This document shows positions 22,001 to 30,243 of a stretch of 64,000 nucleotides of DNA, piece after piece; position 1 is the first letter of the stretch, and each line of letters opens with the position of its first letter. The translations under genes were made by a program, and so were the position numbers. The notes below the pieces were generated by a model, which saw nothing but the letters and a program-made list of their open reading frames with translations, had not been told where the DNA came from and did no database searches. Origin of the DNA: Euglena gracilis. Lineage: Eukaryota > Euglenida > Euglenophyceae > Euglenales. Where the stretch lies: positions 57,585,602-57,649,601 of the forward strand of contig CP154954.1 of assembly GCA_039621445.1 (NCBI GenBank), given 5' to 3'.

Positions 22001-23006
22001 GACGGCAAAAAAAAAAAGGTTCGGAGTGTGGATGACGGTAGGATGGGTGGGGCGTTGGGTGTGAGGACCGCCCGCCCTCCCCCATCCACCCCCCCCCCCA
22101 CAGCCTCCCTCTCCCTGGGCGACCGGCTGGACAAACCGCCGTCCATGCTGGAGGCGGACGTCCCGGCCCAGCGCGCCGCCAGCTCCGTCCTCGCCGCCTC
22201 CGCCACCGTGCAGGGCCGGGTGTCCTGGTGGCTGTGCCGCGGACCAGTCACCGGTCAGTGTCGCGGAGTGTGCACCATGGGGTCCCCAGACCAGGCAGGA
22301 GGGGCATCCCCAAAGCCAGCCAGTGGGTTTCAACCCCTCCCCCAATGCAGGATTTCAAGACCCTCAAATAGGGGTTTTATCTGGGGGGGGGGGGGTGTAT
22401 TGTTTCCGTGACCAAAAGCACGCATGTTTTCCTTGACAATTTTACCTTGTTTTGCCTAGATTCACCATTTTTAGGCAAAATTCCAGCTGGTGACCATTGT
22501 TTGGACCAAAAATGTCAAATTAATTTATTAATTAATGAAATTAATTAATGGCCTAAAACTGTCACAAAATTAGTAAATTTCCGGTCTGTTTTGCGCCGGC
22601 TTCAGCTCTTCCCCGGAGGAGGTTTGACAATTGGCGGGGGATTATATTGGGGGGGTGGTCTCTTGGCCCGCAAGGGCACTGCACTCATGCTCTACCAACC
22701 CCACCCCGGTCGCCCATCCCCCCAGACGAGATGGAGACAAAGTCGTCCACGTCACCCGCTGCCGACACCGCGCGGTCGCCTCCGCTGGCGAGTATGACGC
22801 GGGACAAGCAAGCACCCCGCAGGCAACCAGAGCCCCAAATTCTGGACGACAGTGTGGGTGTCGGGCTGCCTCTTGGAACGGTGGACGTTTTGGAGGGAAA
22901 GCTCCGCGAGCTTTCAAAAGGCTTTCGGATAAATACAACTCCCTCTGGCCCTGCAGTGCACATTTTGATGGACCTTGCATCCCCCCCCTGCCCAAAGTGC
23001 GCATGA
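9946..23006 (+). CDS. Gene A: RNI-type leucine-rich-repeat protein (spliced)
   Basis: The gene is assembled from ten exons: 9946-10000, 13162-13300, 14010-14105, 17200-17329, 17461-17564, 17968-18043, 18570-18839, 19143-19225, 22104-22253 and 22726-23006. This gives about 460 residues. Every junction except 18839/19143 agrees in phase. The N-terminal part is Ala/Gln-rich and helical. Exons 4-6 hold LRRs with LxxLxLxxNxL motifs; the step from LSKLNLAANGL to LTHLDLSNNAI is 29 residues once the intron is removed, as in ribonuclease-inhibitor-type LRRs. The C-terminal half is acidic, Ala/Ser/Pro-rich and probably disordered. LRRs of this class are protein-binding scaffolds; partner, substrate and location cannot be told from the sequence. 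The start ATG at 9,946 is the first in its frame but has no independent support, and more exons could lie upstream. Confidence 0.65.
10001..13161 (+). other. Gene A intron 1, about 3.2 kb
   Basis: The intron contains element E3 copy 1 (11,313-12,590), C-tract repeats (12,590-12,840) and a (CACAG)n-like run at 13,058-13,076. The stretch 10,180-10,370 and the ORFs around 10,370-10,880 show no protein-like features. It ends in CCCGCCCAG. Confidence 0.5.
11313..12590. mobile_element. Inverted-repeat element E3, copy 1
   Basis: The left end AGTGCTGAGCTCTTAAT and right end GGGATAAGAGCTCAGCGAC are inverted relative to each other, with GCTGAGCTCTTA shared. The inside holds one copy of a module with GTCGAAAAACGCTC and TTTCTGGGTCC, then degenerate repeats of a second module (TCGGGCT, GGGGAAATCAAAAT, GCGTTCCAAGGGCTTC). 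It ends with a unique part containing CGCATGAATAACTCGGGC. The same order is found at 34,548-35,848. No ORF is conserved between the copies, so the element is probably non-autonomous. Confidence 0.75.
13162..13300 (+). CDS. Gene A exon 2
   Basis: A CCGCCCAG acceptor opens the frame PLTARAPPRIPEFASR, followed by an Ala/Gly-rich part and FQRHLQGQCEAAG. The donor GGGAT|GTGGGC leaves phase 2, completed by the first base of the next exon. The composition is typical of host exons and predicts a helical segment. Confidence 0.6.
13370..13560. repeat. Intronic C-tract repeat, TTTGAGCGGGTGCCATGG family
   Basis: This segment has TTTCCGGTGGCGCCGATTTTGAGG, split here by a GGCGCCTTCGGCCGAAGG core, and ends with TTTGAGCGGGTGCCATGG. 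Relatives are at 14,560-14,760 (shared TTTCCGGCGGTGCTGATTT start) and 16,970-17,160 (shared TTTGAGCGGGTGCCATGG end). Confidence 0.6.
13612..13956. mobile_element. Non-autonomous element E1, copy 2
   Basis: The left end CCATACAATCACTTACC and right end GGTAAAAAATTGTATGG are inverted. The order of C-tracts, GTGACTGACTGG motifs and the degenerate core GCCGAAGGCACCGG matches copy 1 at 5,877-6,243. The element lies in the intron between gene A exons 2 and 3. Confidence 0.75.
14010..14105 (+). CDS. Gene A exon 3
   Basis: The frame NALPGTPALQRQLAGAATVS continues to GGLKLHLER. Entry in phase 2 and exit in phase 2 (CG|GTGTGT) match both neighbours; the split Arg codon is completed at 17,200. A helix leading into the first LRR is predicted. 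Confidence 0.7.
14930..16930. other. Hairpin island, unlike flanking DNA
   Basis: Seven inverted repeats built on GAAGCGG...CCGCTTC stand at 14,978-14,999, about 15,330-15,346 (imperfect), 15,575-15,592, 15,895-15,912, 16,212-16,233, 16,579-16,600 and 16,803-16,825 (one mismatch). The spacing is 220-370 bp. The block lacks the long C/G-runs that punctuate the rest of the introns and has a more even base mix. Frames such as 15,628-16,041 are open but unrecognised. Evenly spread GC hairpins are known from some algal and fungal organelle genomes, so a nuclear copy of organelle DNA is one reading; a foreign insert is another. Confidence 0.6.
15047..15310. repeat. Three copies of a GTGATCACAGT repeat
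   Basis: The motif CTGCC(T)G-GTGATCACAGT-CACTACCC occurs at 15,047-15,071, 15,086-15,111 and, slightly diverged, 15,286-15,310. Its centre GTGATCAC is itself a palindrome. It lies inside the hairpin island. Confidence 0.75.
16970..17160. repeat. C-tract repeat with GCCTGC...GCAGGC inversion
   Basis: The unit contains GGTGCCTGCTGTGGGCAGGC, flanked by C-tracts, then GGTTGGTAAAAAAAAG and a GGCGCCGG core. A relative with GCCTGCCTGGGCAGGC is at 24,200-24,495. Confidence 0.6.
17200..17329 (+). CDS. Gene A exon 4 (LRR)
   Basis: The exon starts after CCCCCCCACAG and encodes TGLGDQHLPLLTAALDA, then LSKLNLAANGLTDRGLPALL. The second part is a textbook LRR of the RNI class: an LxxLxLxxNxL strand followed by a helix. 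The donor GAGCTA|GTGGCC is in phase 0. Confidence 0.85.
17461..17564 (+). CDS. Gene A exon 5 (LRR)
   Basis: The frame reads PCVRCSHLTHLDLSNNAITN, then QGADELAEALLG. I chose the acceptor at 17,459-17,460 over the nearby AGs because it makes the LRR-to-LRR distance 29 residues and keeps phase 0. The donor GGGCT|GTGTGG leaves phase 2. Without splicing, the frame ends at a stop near 17,586. Confidence 0.8.
17968..18043 (+). CDS. Gene A exon 6 (LRR)
   Basis: The acceptor GTCACAG opens HLPLNCAAPPVVNLAGNHVD, a third LRR with VVNLAGNHV as the strand. The exit AAG|GTGCGT is in phase 0. The spacing from the previous LRR is longer than 29 residues (about 38), so a loop insertion or a different 5' splice choice is possible. 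Confidence 0.75.
18570..18839 (+). CDS. Gene A exon 7, acidic low-complexity linker
   Basis: A TTTCCACACAG acceptor in phase 0 opens LLSTTESATASHRNDHDG. A Gly-Asp run, an Ala/Ser/Pro-rich stretch and ADESNEEAGETSA follow. The segment is almost certainly disordered. CAG|GTCAAG at 18,840 is the likeliest donor, but its phase 0 does not fit the next exon at 19,143. A small missed exon, or the donor CCGGG|GTGGGG at 18,935, would repair the phase. Confidence 0.7.
19143..19225 (+). CDS. Gene A exon 8
   Basis: The frame PPNEALRSLFDDEDSSRGR and KSKAPP follows a TTCCTTCCTGTGAG acceptor. The exit ACCGG|GTATGC is in phase 1 and joins exactly to the exon at 22,104. It is charged and probably disordered. 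Confidence 0.65.
19565..20365. repeat. GGGCCGACCA clusters and GATGC(T/A)GGGC clusters
   Basis: Tandem copies of the 10-bp word CGACCAGGGC stand at 19,567-19,602, 19,635-19,672 and 20,300-20,362. Between them, 19,746-19,815 and 19,838-19,880 are tandem GATGC-T/A-GGGC units. Single units of the second type also occur near 4,800-4,860 and 5,535-5,550. Confidence 0.8.
20520..20830. repeat. Dispersed repeat, partner of 38.4-39.1 kb
   Basis: Shared blocks with 38,400-39,090 are GACAAGAGG(C/T)GATAA at about 20,598, CTCTGCCACC at about 20,640, and CAAAATACTGCAAAATTGT at about 20,796. The later copy is interrupted by about 400 bp between the second and third blocks. Confidence 0.6.
22104..22253 (+). 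CDS. Gene A exon 9
   Basis: The frame SLSLGDRLDKPPSMLEADVP continues with AQRAASSVLAASATVQGR and ends WWLCRGPVT. Phase 1 entry and phase 1 exit (ACCG|GTCAGT) agree with both neighbours. It includes a short amphipathic helix and a Trp pair. Confidence 0.75.
22726..23006 (+). CDS. Gene A exon 10, terminal
   Basis: After the acceptor CATCCCCCCAG the frame reads DEMETKSSTSPAADTARSPP, LDDSVGVGLPLGTVDVLEGK and LASPPCPKCA, ending in TGA at 23,004-23,006. The last four residues CPKC form a Cys-x2-Cys pair. Phase 1 entry joins perfectly to exon 9. The last 100 bases are less GC-rich than other exons. Confidence 0.7.
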
Positions 23007-23904
23007 AAGATCAAAAAAAGTACCACGTTTTGCAAATAATTATCAATATTTGCTGGATGCAAAAATGCTTATGGTAATTTTTGCTCCAGGTATCATCGTT
23101 TTTTTCTTGAAGAAGGGGACGTTGTGTCAATTGCAGTGTTTGTTGTTCCATTTCCAGAATGGACATAGCCCTGACCTAGCCCCCCCCTTAGTTGCACTAA
23201 AGCTTCTTGTCTGTTTATGGCCGGCGCAAACTTCGCTTCTGGCCCAGCTTGCTGTGTGGTGAGTGGCCAGGTACCCCTTACACCAGTGCTCTTTTGTTGC
23301 TCCGCCTGGCCGGGTGAGCAACTCTGGTGTAATTCCAGCGCTGTAGGGACATACACTCACCTTGTGTGGTTGGTGTGGTTCCCGTGGGTGGGTCTACACC
23401 CTTGCGCCCCAGTGCTGCCCTTGCCTCCTGCCCTCTTCCCACTTTTCTGTGTGGGGGATGCATGGTGCGGGCACAACACCATGACTTGAAAAATTCCAGT
23501 GTGGCCTCACGGTCCCGCGGCTTCGGTAAACCCGGGTTACCAAATCTCGGCCTTAGGGCGGGTGGCGCCCCCCCCCCCCCGGAAACTGTCTTATACTCGC
23601 TGACCTGTCCTCATAGGGGCTCTGGACTCGCAGATTATTCTGCTTTCCTATGGGGATGCCAACGCACGGTTTGTGCCTTATTTTTTTTTGAAAAAAAGCA
23701 AAATAAATCAATGCCAAGCCCAAAAAATTGTCAGAAAAATCGAATTCAAATTTTCATTTTTGGGTCAAATTTCATCAAAAGACGCACGGTGTGCAAAGTG
23801 GGCTCGGTGTGCACAGTGTGCCGCGCACCATACGTCGGCATCCCCAAGGTGCGGGATACGCAGCACTGCCCCCCCCCCCCCGCCCTGGGGTGGTTGCCCT
23901 CGAG
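23007..23904. other. Spacer between gene A and gene B
   Basis: The spacer contains dispersed repeat D copy 2 (23,183-23,345) and C-tracts at 23,570-23,580 and 23,870-23,882. It is the most likely place for the gene A 3' end and the gene B promoter, but no polyadenylation or promoter motif is convincing. Confidence 0.4.
23183..23345 (+). repeat. Dispersed repeat D, copy 2
   Basis: This is a nearly full-length copy, from CCCCCCCCTTAGTTGCAC through TGGCCGGCGCAAACTTCGC to TTCCAGCGCTGTAGGG. It matches 37,722-37,890 in reverse orientation over its whole length. Confidence 0.85.
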
Positions 23905-24023
23905 GACGACGACGTGGAGACGGCCAGTCTCGGCAGCTCCGACGCCACCGACCCCGGCCCTTTTCTCCGCTCCCCGGCCGCCACCGCCACCCGCCCTCTC
24001 GCCCAGCACCATTCCCGCTCATT
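23905..24023 (+). CDS. Possible gene B upstream exon, acidic
   Basis: The frame DDDVETASLGSSDATDPG continues with FLRSPAATATRP and has host-exon composition. The acceptor CTCGAG is weak. The donor CATT|GTGACC leaves phase 2, which does not match the next exon at 24,900. It may belong to gene B or be a remnant. Confidence 0.4.
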
Positions 24024-24199
24024 GTGACCTGTGCTTTTGAATCACTTTCCCCCAGGCCCAGAAACGTTCTGCATTCCGAATGGAATTCAGGGTTCGTGTG
24101 TGCCCCCCCAGCTCCATGGAGGTGCCCCCAGGGAAAAAGGAACCCCCTGCCCACTAACAACACCCGGGGTTTATAGCATCCAATCCAGGCTGTATTTTA

Positions 24200-24495
24200 G
24201 TCGGGTGCCGACCCCACCCCGGGGGGGGGGGGGGTGCCTGCCTGGGCAGGCACTCCAAGGCACTCCTGATCCGACCTCCCATGGGGGGGGGGGGGTAGGG
24301 CACACGGCCAAAAGTGCCTTAGCACACACCTCGGCACCGAAGGCGCCGGGGAGCCAAAAAAAATGGCCTATTTTCAAAGGAATGTGCCTGGGCACAGGCC
24401 GAAATCCGACCCCCAGGGGGGGGGTAGTGCCTGCCTGGCAGGCATCCCAAGGCACTCCGGACCCCCCTCCCCCCGGGGTAGGTAAAAAAAAAAGC
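24200..24495. repeat. C-tract repeat with GCCTGCCTGGGCAGGC
   Basis: Two GCCTGCCTGG(G)CAGGCA inversions near 24,236 and 24,430 flank a core GGCACCGAAGGCGCCGGGG at 24,332-24,350. The end is GGGGTAGGTAAAAAAAAAA. It is related to 16,970-17,160. Confidence 0.65.
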
Positions 24496-24899
24496 CTGAT
24501 CCAGTCTGGTCCTGAGGGGTAAAAGTGGGTGGGTTACAAATTGAGGCTGCGAAGAGGTCCACAAAAATGCCTTTTTTCACTACCAGGGGGTATGACAAGG
24601 TATTTTTGGGCAGTTTTATGGTTTTTGTAGGGAACAAAAATGCCATGATTCCTCACATGATGCCTGCGGTTGTTTTTTTTTTCGGTGCATGGTGTGATTT
24701 TTGGCACATTTGGCACCATATGTCGTCGTCGTTTTTTTCTGCAGGGGGGGGTTATGAGTCGAGGTTTGGTGGTTGGCCTGGGGAGGGTATAGGAATGGGT
24801 CACAAGTGGGGGGCGAGTTACCAGCTCAGGTGGGCCCAAATCATTTTAAATCCTTTAATTTATCCTCCACACCATTTCATGAATTCTGCCTCGCACGAG

Positions 24900-24991
24900 G
24901 ATGTTGCTGATTTAGAGGTGTCCCCTGCGGTGAAGACCCCTCCCCCCGTTATCCGAATCCGGCCACCCGCGACGAAAGAAATCATACCTGC
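24900..24991 (+). CDS. Gene B exon, Pro-rich
   Basis: The frame DVADLEVSPAVKTPPPVIRI continues to KEIIPA. The donor CCTGC|GTATGT is strong and leaves phase 2, which the next exon completes. The acceptor CACGAG lacks a good pyrimidine tract. Confidence 0.6.
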
Positions 24992-27900
24992 GTATGTCCC
25001 TCTTCTCCTCTTTCCTAAAGTGCCTTCTTGTTTTTTTCAACTGAAATGCACACCCATGAAATTGTTTTTTTGTGTGTGATTCTTCGAATTCTCCTCAAAC
25101 TTTCAGTACAATCAAGTGTTCGGAGATAATCACAAACCGGATTGATATGAGTTGGAAAAACTGTTCACCTTTTTGGCACGGTTTGGTGTGGTCTAATTTG
25201 AATCTTTCATGTGTCAAACCATGTGAATGTGCATTACAATCCGAAACGAGCTGGCAGGAAGGTGCACACAACCACAACTTCTCTTTTTCGCAGCTCATTT
25301 GTGAAAACCACCACGCCATTAAACCCTCCCAAACTACCATTGGACCAAGTCTTTTGGCCACTGGCTCTGCAATGTCATTTTGGCAGTCCCCCATAATCAT
25401 TTTTTTAAAAAAAGATTCCCTCCTGCCCGTGCCTCCGCAGCACGCCCCCCGCCAAGCCTCCCCGCCCCCCGGCGGCCGGCCTGCGGGACTCCCCGCTGCA
25501 CCACCTACTGGCCACCTCCCCCGGCCACCGCTATGCCAGCGGCCACGTGGACCCGGACAACACCCTCGACCAGAGCGCCATCAGTGCCCTCAGCCCAGGA
25601 GGAGTGCATTTTTGTGGGGGTCCATGCGTTGGAGGGGATCGTCTTTTCTTTGCTTTTGCTTTCTTTATTTTTATTGGAGAATGTCGGGCAACCTGGTGCA
25701 TTTTCGGCATTTTTGCAGATGATGAATTTGAAATCTGTCATTTTAGCATTTCTTCAGTTGCGAAGTTTCTATTGCAAGGATCAGTGCCCCCATTATTCGA
25801 GGAAGGGGTATTTATACGCAGCCTGACTGTGTCATTTGCGTTGGAGGAGTGCCTCGTGTTCCCCATGAAAAGTATGAATGATGCCTTGGCAACGCGAGAA
25901 AAAACGCCCGCAAACCCTCCAAGTATGCAAATTCAAGTTCTATTTCCAAAACCGTGTTTTGGAGCATTTTGGCATCTGGAGCAGTGGGGTGCCCATTTGC
26001 CTATTTAGCCCAGGGCTGCATAAGCTAATGTCGTCCTGAACCCTGTGGAGCGGCGGGTGTCTGGTGCCCATCGGCTCAAGCTCCCACCAACATGGCTGCC
26101 TCATGGCTCATGGCTCAGAAACTTAACGGCTCGAAAATGACATGCCCCCAAAGCCCACCATATTTTGGAATGGACATTCTCAGTTTGAGGCAACGGTAAG
26201 GGTCATATATATCTTTAACAGAGCCCCCCCCCCCCCCCCTGGGGCTGCTCCGAAGAAAGGGCCAGAAGTGGAATGCTGCGCCAGGACTTAAACCAGACAG
26301 AAGCCAAAGTGCATCGGAGGGGGGCTGCTAGCACAGCTAGCCAGACCCTATTTGCTGGGTCCAGTCGAAAATTTCTGAAAAAAGTGTTCAAAAATTACCA
26401 AAAATCGTGTTTTGGGGATTTTTGGGGTTTGTTTTTGGGGTTGCCAGATGCTCAATTTTTTTCCAACACTGTGCTTTGCAGGTCATTTTTTAGGAGCGGG
26501 AGGGGCTGGTAGGGCCGGGGAGGGGGGGGCTGGCTTCATGTCGTCTCCCCTCCCCTCCGGCATCGCGGCCCCCGCCCCCAGGGTTGTATGGGAAGCTCTG
26601 CAGACATGAGGTAGATGGTGGGGGGGTCCCCCCACCCCCCCCGTCCTCCGAGATTCCATACAAGCCTGCCCGCCCCTCCGCCTGCCACGGCCTCCTCTCC
26701 GGCCCCGCCGGCCGCCGCCCGCTGCAGGCGTACGTCGCAGGCTGGCTGACAAGCGCGGCGGGCCACCCCCTGCCCGCGGCGTTCGCCCGGGCGGAGCACC
26801 CGCTGGAGTTCCTCCACGTGGCCGGCCCACCGCCGGGGGAGGACGGGCCCCATGGCAGGTCCGCGCGCCGAGTTTGTCTGGGTTTGCTTCAAGTCATGTA
26901 CCAATGTTGGATCCAGCTCGGGAACCTGCGAGCATTTTGGGTCCAAGGATAAATTTGATTTGGAGTTTTGTGGGTCTAAAGGATGAATTTGATTTGGAAA
27001 TTTGTGATGTATTTTTTGCAGTTTTTTTTTTCCAAGCCGTTAGGCCCTCAGCCAACAATAAGAGCCTCTCATTGTTCCAAGCCGCTTTTTTCACAAAAAC
27101 ACAGCTCAGCTCGGTTTGCAGGAAATTCCGGCCACAGTCAAGGCTGATGCTGCCTCATCTGCACATGCGATGTCCTCTGTGGAGTTTGCATACACCCTCT
27201 TCTGGGTCTGTAAACCCCCTCGCAACCCCTCGCTATCAGCAACCCCCAAAGATAAAGCAAACCCTGGGGCCGATTTTTGATATCCAAATAGAAGCAACCA
27301 GTCGCTTTTATTTGGGAGGGAGTTCAACCCCTCTGCTGGTGCCGGCCTTCCAGCCCATGTATCGCCCACCCTCCCTCAGGGGCCTGGAGGGGAAAGGGGC
27401 ACCGCTGTCGCTGTACCAGCTCGGCCTCGCGACCCTCGCCTTCCACAACCTCCGCGGCATCCGTAGCCAGAGGGGTGCTGGCTGGTTTGGGGCCGCTGGC
27501 CGCCGTCCGTGTCGCCGGGGGTCACGCATGTCACGCGTGGCGGTGGGGTGGGGTGGGTTGCTGGTGCCGGATGGGTCGGGGGAAGCGGCGGGGAATGGAG
27601 GGACTGATGGCAGCGTCCCCCTCGGGCCGTCCTCAATGTGGCCCACAACGCCCTCCGCGACCTCGCCCACCTCCCCCCGAGCCTCGTCCAGCTGGACGCC
27701 TCCTGCAACGCCATCGCTGACCTGCGGGGGCTGGCTGGGGTTTCAAGTCCACGACGCTCTGCAGGTAGGGGTGGGGGGCAAAAAAAATAAAATGGAAAAA
27801 GTCATGTGAAAAAACTTTAAAATACATTTTTTTGAGTTTCGTGACCCGCCCCCCCCCCCCCGGGTCCTGAACAAACCTCTGGGTGGGGGTGTGTGCTGCC

Positions 27901-30173
27901 CTTGGTGATTTTCGCCCAAACCAAGAAGAGCCGCCATTAAACTCCAATTCCGGCGCAGTGTTCCCAGCTAGAGGTGGTCAACCTGCGCCGCAACTGCATC
28001 CGGGACACCGACGGGCTGCAGGTGCGCATGGCGTTCCCTTTCCGTGACGGTCACACACCTTGACAGCGTTGCTTGCTTTGTTGACAGCACAAAGCCAGGA
28101 ACGATTAACACACAGGTTGATTTTTTACACTAAATTCAATGAATTGCATGAGCATCAACCCCAACGGCAGCATGCGCTGCTTCAACAGCGTCTACCGGGG
28201 GGGGGGGGAAACTTGTACGGGAAAAAATTTTGTGGGAAAAATTCTGGACGAAATTTTGTCCAGGATTTTTCCCGCCTTTTTAAGGATCGGTCCAGGATTT
28301 TTCCCGGCAGATTTAAGGAAAGTCCAATTTCCTCCAGTGAATGACCCCCCCCCAAAAAAATCTTCGGCGCTGCGCGCCGATTTGCAGCAGGAATATTTAT
28401 TTTTCTTGCGGTGCAGCTGAAGTATGGCAGGAAGCACCCACCAAAGTCAACCATCCATTTTTGGGGTAACCAGTTGGCAAAGTGTGACAGTATCGGCAAA
28501 GTGGGCTGCCCTGGTTTGATGACGCAGTCGGAAACTGCTGTTTTAAGGAAGTATTTTGATGGTGCTCGTGCGAAGGTACACCAATGGATAGGGAGATGAT
28601 GGTGCAACTAGCCGATATTGTGGTTTCTGTTTGGTTTCACCAGGTGCAGCCATGCTTTCTCATTCAACTGCTGGTCGGCGCAAAACCTTTTTTTTTCAGC
28701 TGTCCAATATTTTTTCCCACCTGGTTTAAGCGAGCGTTCAGGATTTTTCCCGGCATTTTAAGGATTCGTCCAGGATTTTTCCCGGCAGAATTTTTCCCGT
28801 CGGCAATTGTTCCCGGTCAGATTTTTTCCCCCCCCGGTATTCTCCACAGGGGCTGATGCACCTCCGGGAGCTGTATTTGGGGCGCAACACCCTCAACAGC
28901 ATGGCCAACATAGAGATTTTGAAACAGCTGCTCATCCTGGACCTCACCCACGAAGGGGAGGCCTGCTTTCCATCTCCTCTCTTCTCTTCATGAGCAGAAT
29001 TGCCTCCGGACCAAATGCTGTAAGCTCTTGGATTAACGGCACCTCATAAACTCCTCCTCCCGCTTTTTTTTTTAACGTTGAAGGGCCTTTTGAACCTGTG
29101 AACGGAAGCCTTTGGTCCTAGTAGCCCCCCCCAAATAGGAGCCCCAAAAAATGTTCTCCACACAATCAGAATATCAAAAAAACAGTCAGAATGCTGATTT
29201 TTTTTTGTATTTTTCCAAAGAATACCACACAATGCAGCAACTTGAAAGTTAAACCATAAGAAATTTTTCTTCCTTCAGCAACCAAGATTTGTGCTGCTCT
29301 CTGGCTAATATTAGTTCCCTTTGAGATCTTTTCAAACCATACCTGATCCAGAGAGAGAACCCCCAAATTTTGAGCAAAGCACGTAATAGTGGCCCCATTG
29401 GATTCTATTCGGGGGGTGGGGGGTGTTATTTTTTTGAGAATCATTTTTAATTTGCCCAATCCACAATGCCCCCCGCCCCAGCGCCGATCCCCAATCCAAT
29501 CCCTAAATCCAGTCAACCAATCCAAGACAAAACATCCCCCTTTTTTTCATTTCAAAGTCGTGCAGCAATCAACAACACCCTTTTTCACACCCCATCGCCG
29601 TGGCGGGCTTCACCGTTTGCGGCTGCGAGGCGGCCTCCCCGGCCCAACGCCTTCCGGACGCTGGCGCAGCTGCGCACGCTGTCCCTCCTGGCCAAGCTTC
29701 GCACCCTGCTGCTGACCGGCAACGCAGTACCCAGGGCAGCCTCCCCCGCCCCCCCCCCCCCAGCCTACCACAACGCCGCCTCACCCAGATCATGTCTGGT
29801 CCACTCTCGCCTGGTTTCTCCGCTTGCCAGAGTTGGAGAGAGGGAAATGCCTATACCCGCCCCCCCCCCTAATGGAAGCTGGGCTGCTACAAGCGCAGGG
29901 TCCAAATAAAAACACACCCCCCGCCGTCGAAGGCGGCAGTCTGCTACAAGCGCACCCCCCATTTAAATGGGATTTCGAAAGGAAACCAACAAAAATCGGG
30001 CAGGAAGGGTCCAAACTGAAGCCCACCCCCCGCCGCCAGAGGCGGCAGTCCTCTATAAGCGCACCCGCGCTTCTATTGGGGGGGTTATTTTTTGTTTCTG
30101 TTTTTCTGCGCTGAGCTGCCGCTCTCTAATCGTTGAGGGGCAGCCATTCAGGACGGCGCCGTGGAGAGGGGGA

Positions 30174-30243
<70 letters not shown>

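Larger units (their letters stand above)
19226..22103 (+). other. Gene A intron 8, about 2.9 kb
   Basis: The intron is packed with simple repeats: AATCAC-rich stretches (19,370-19,460, 21,770-21,815), 12-bp GGGCCGACCA-type and GATGCTGGGC-type repeats, C-tract repeats (20,820-20,945, 21,140-21,180) and a TG/GA-rich run (21,500-21,592). No exon is supported. It ends CCCCCCCCCACAG. Confidence 0.55.

Noticed and set aside
26874-27809. 311-codon plus ORF taken as one exon
   Set aside because: It reads through obvious intron sequence with C-tract repeat words and loses the LRR frame at 27,614, where another frame encodes the repeats.
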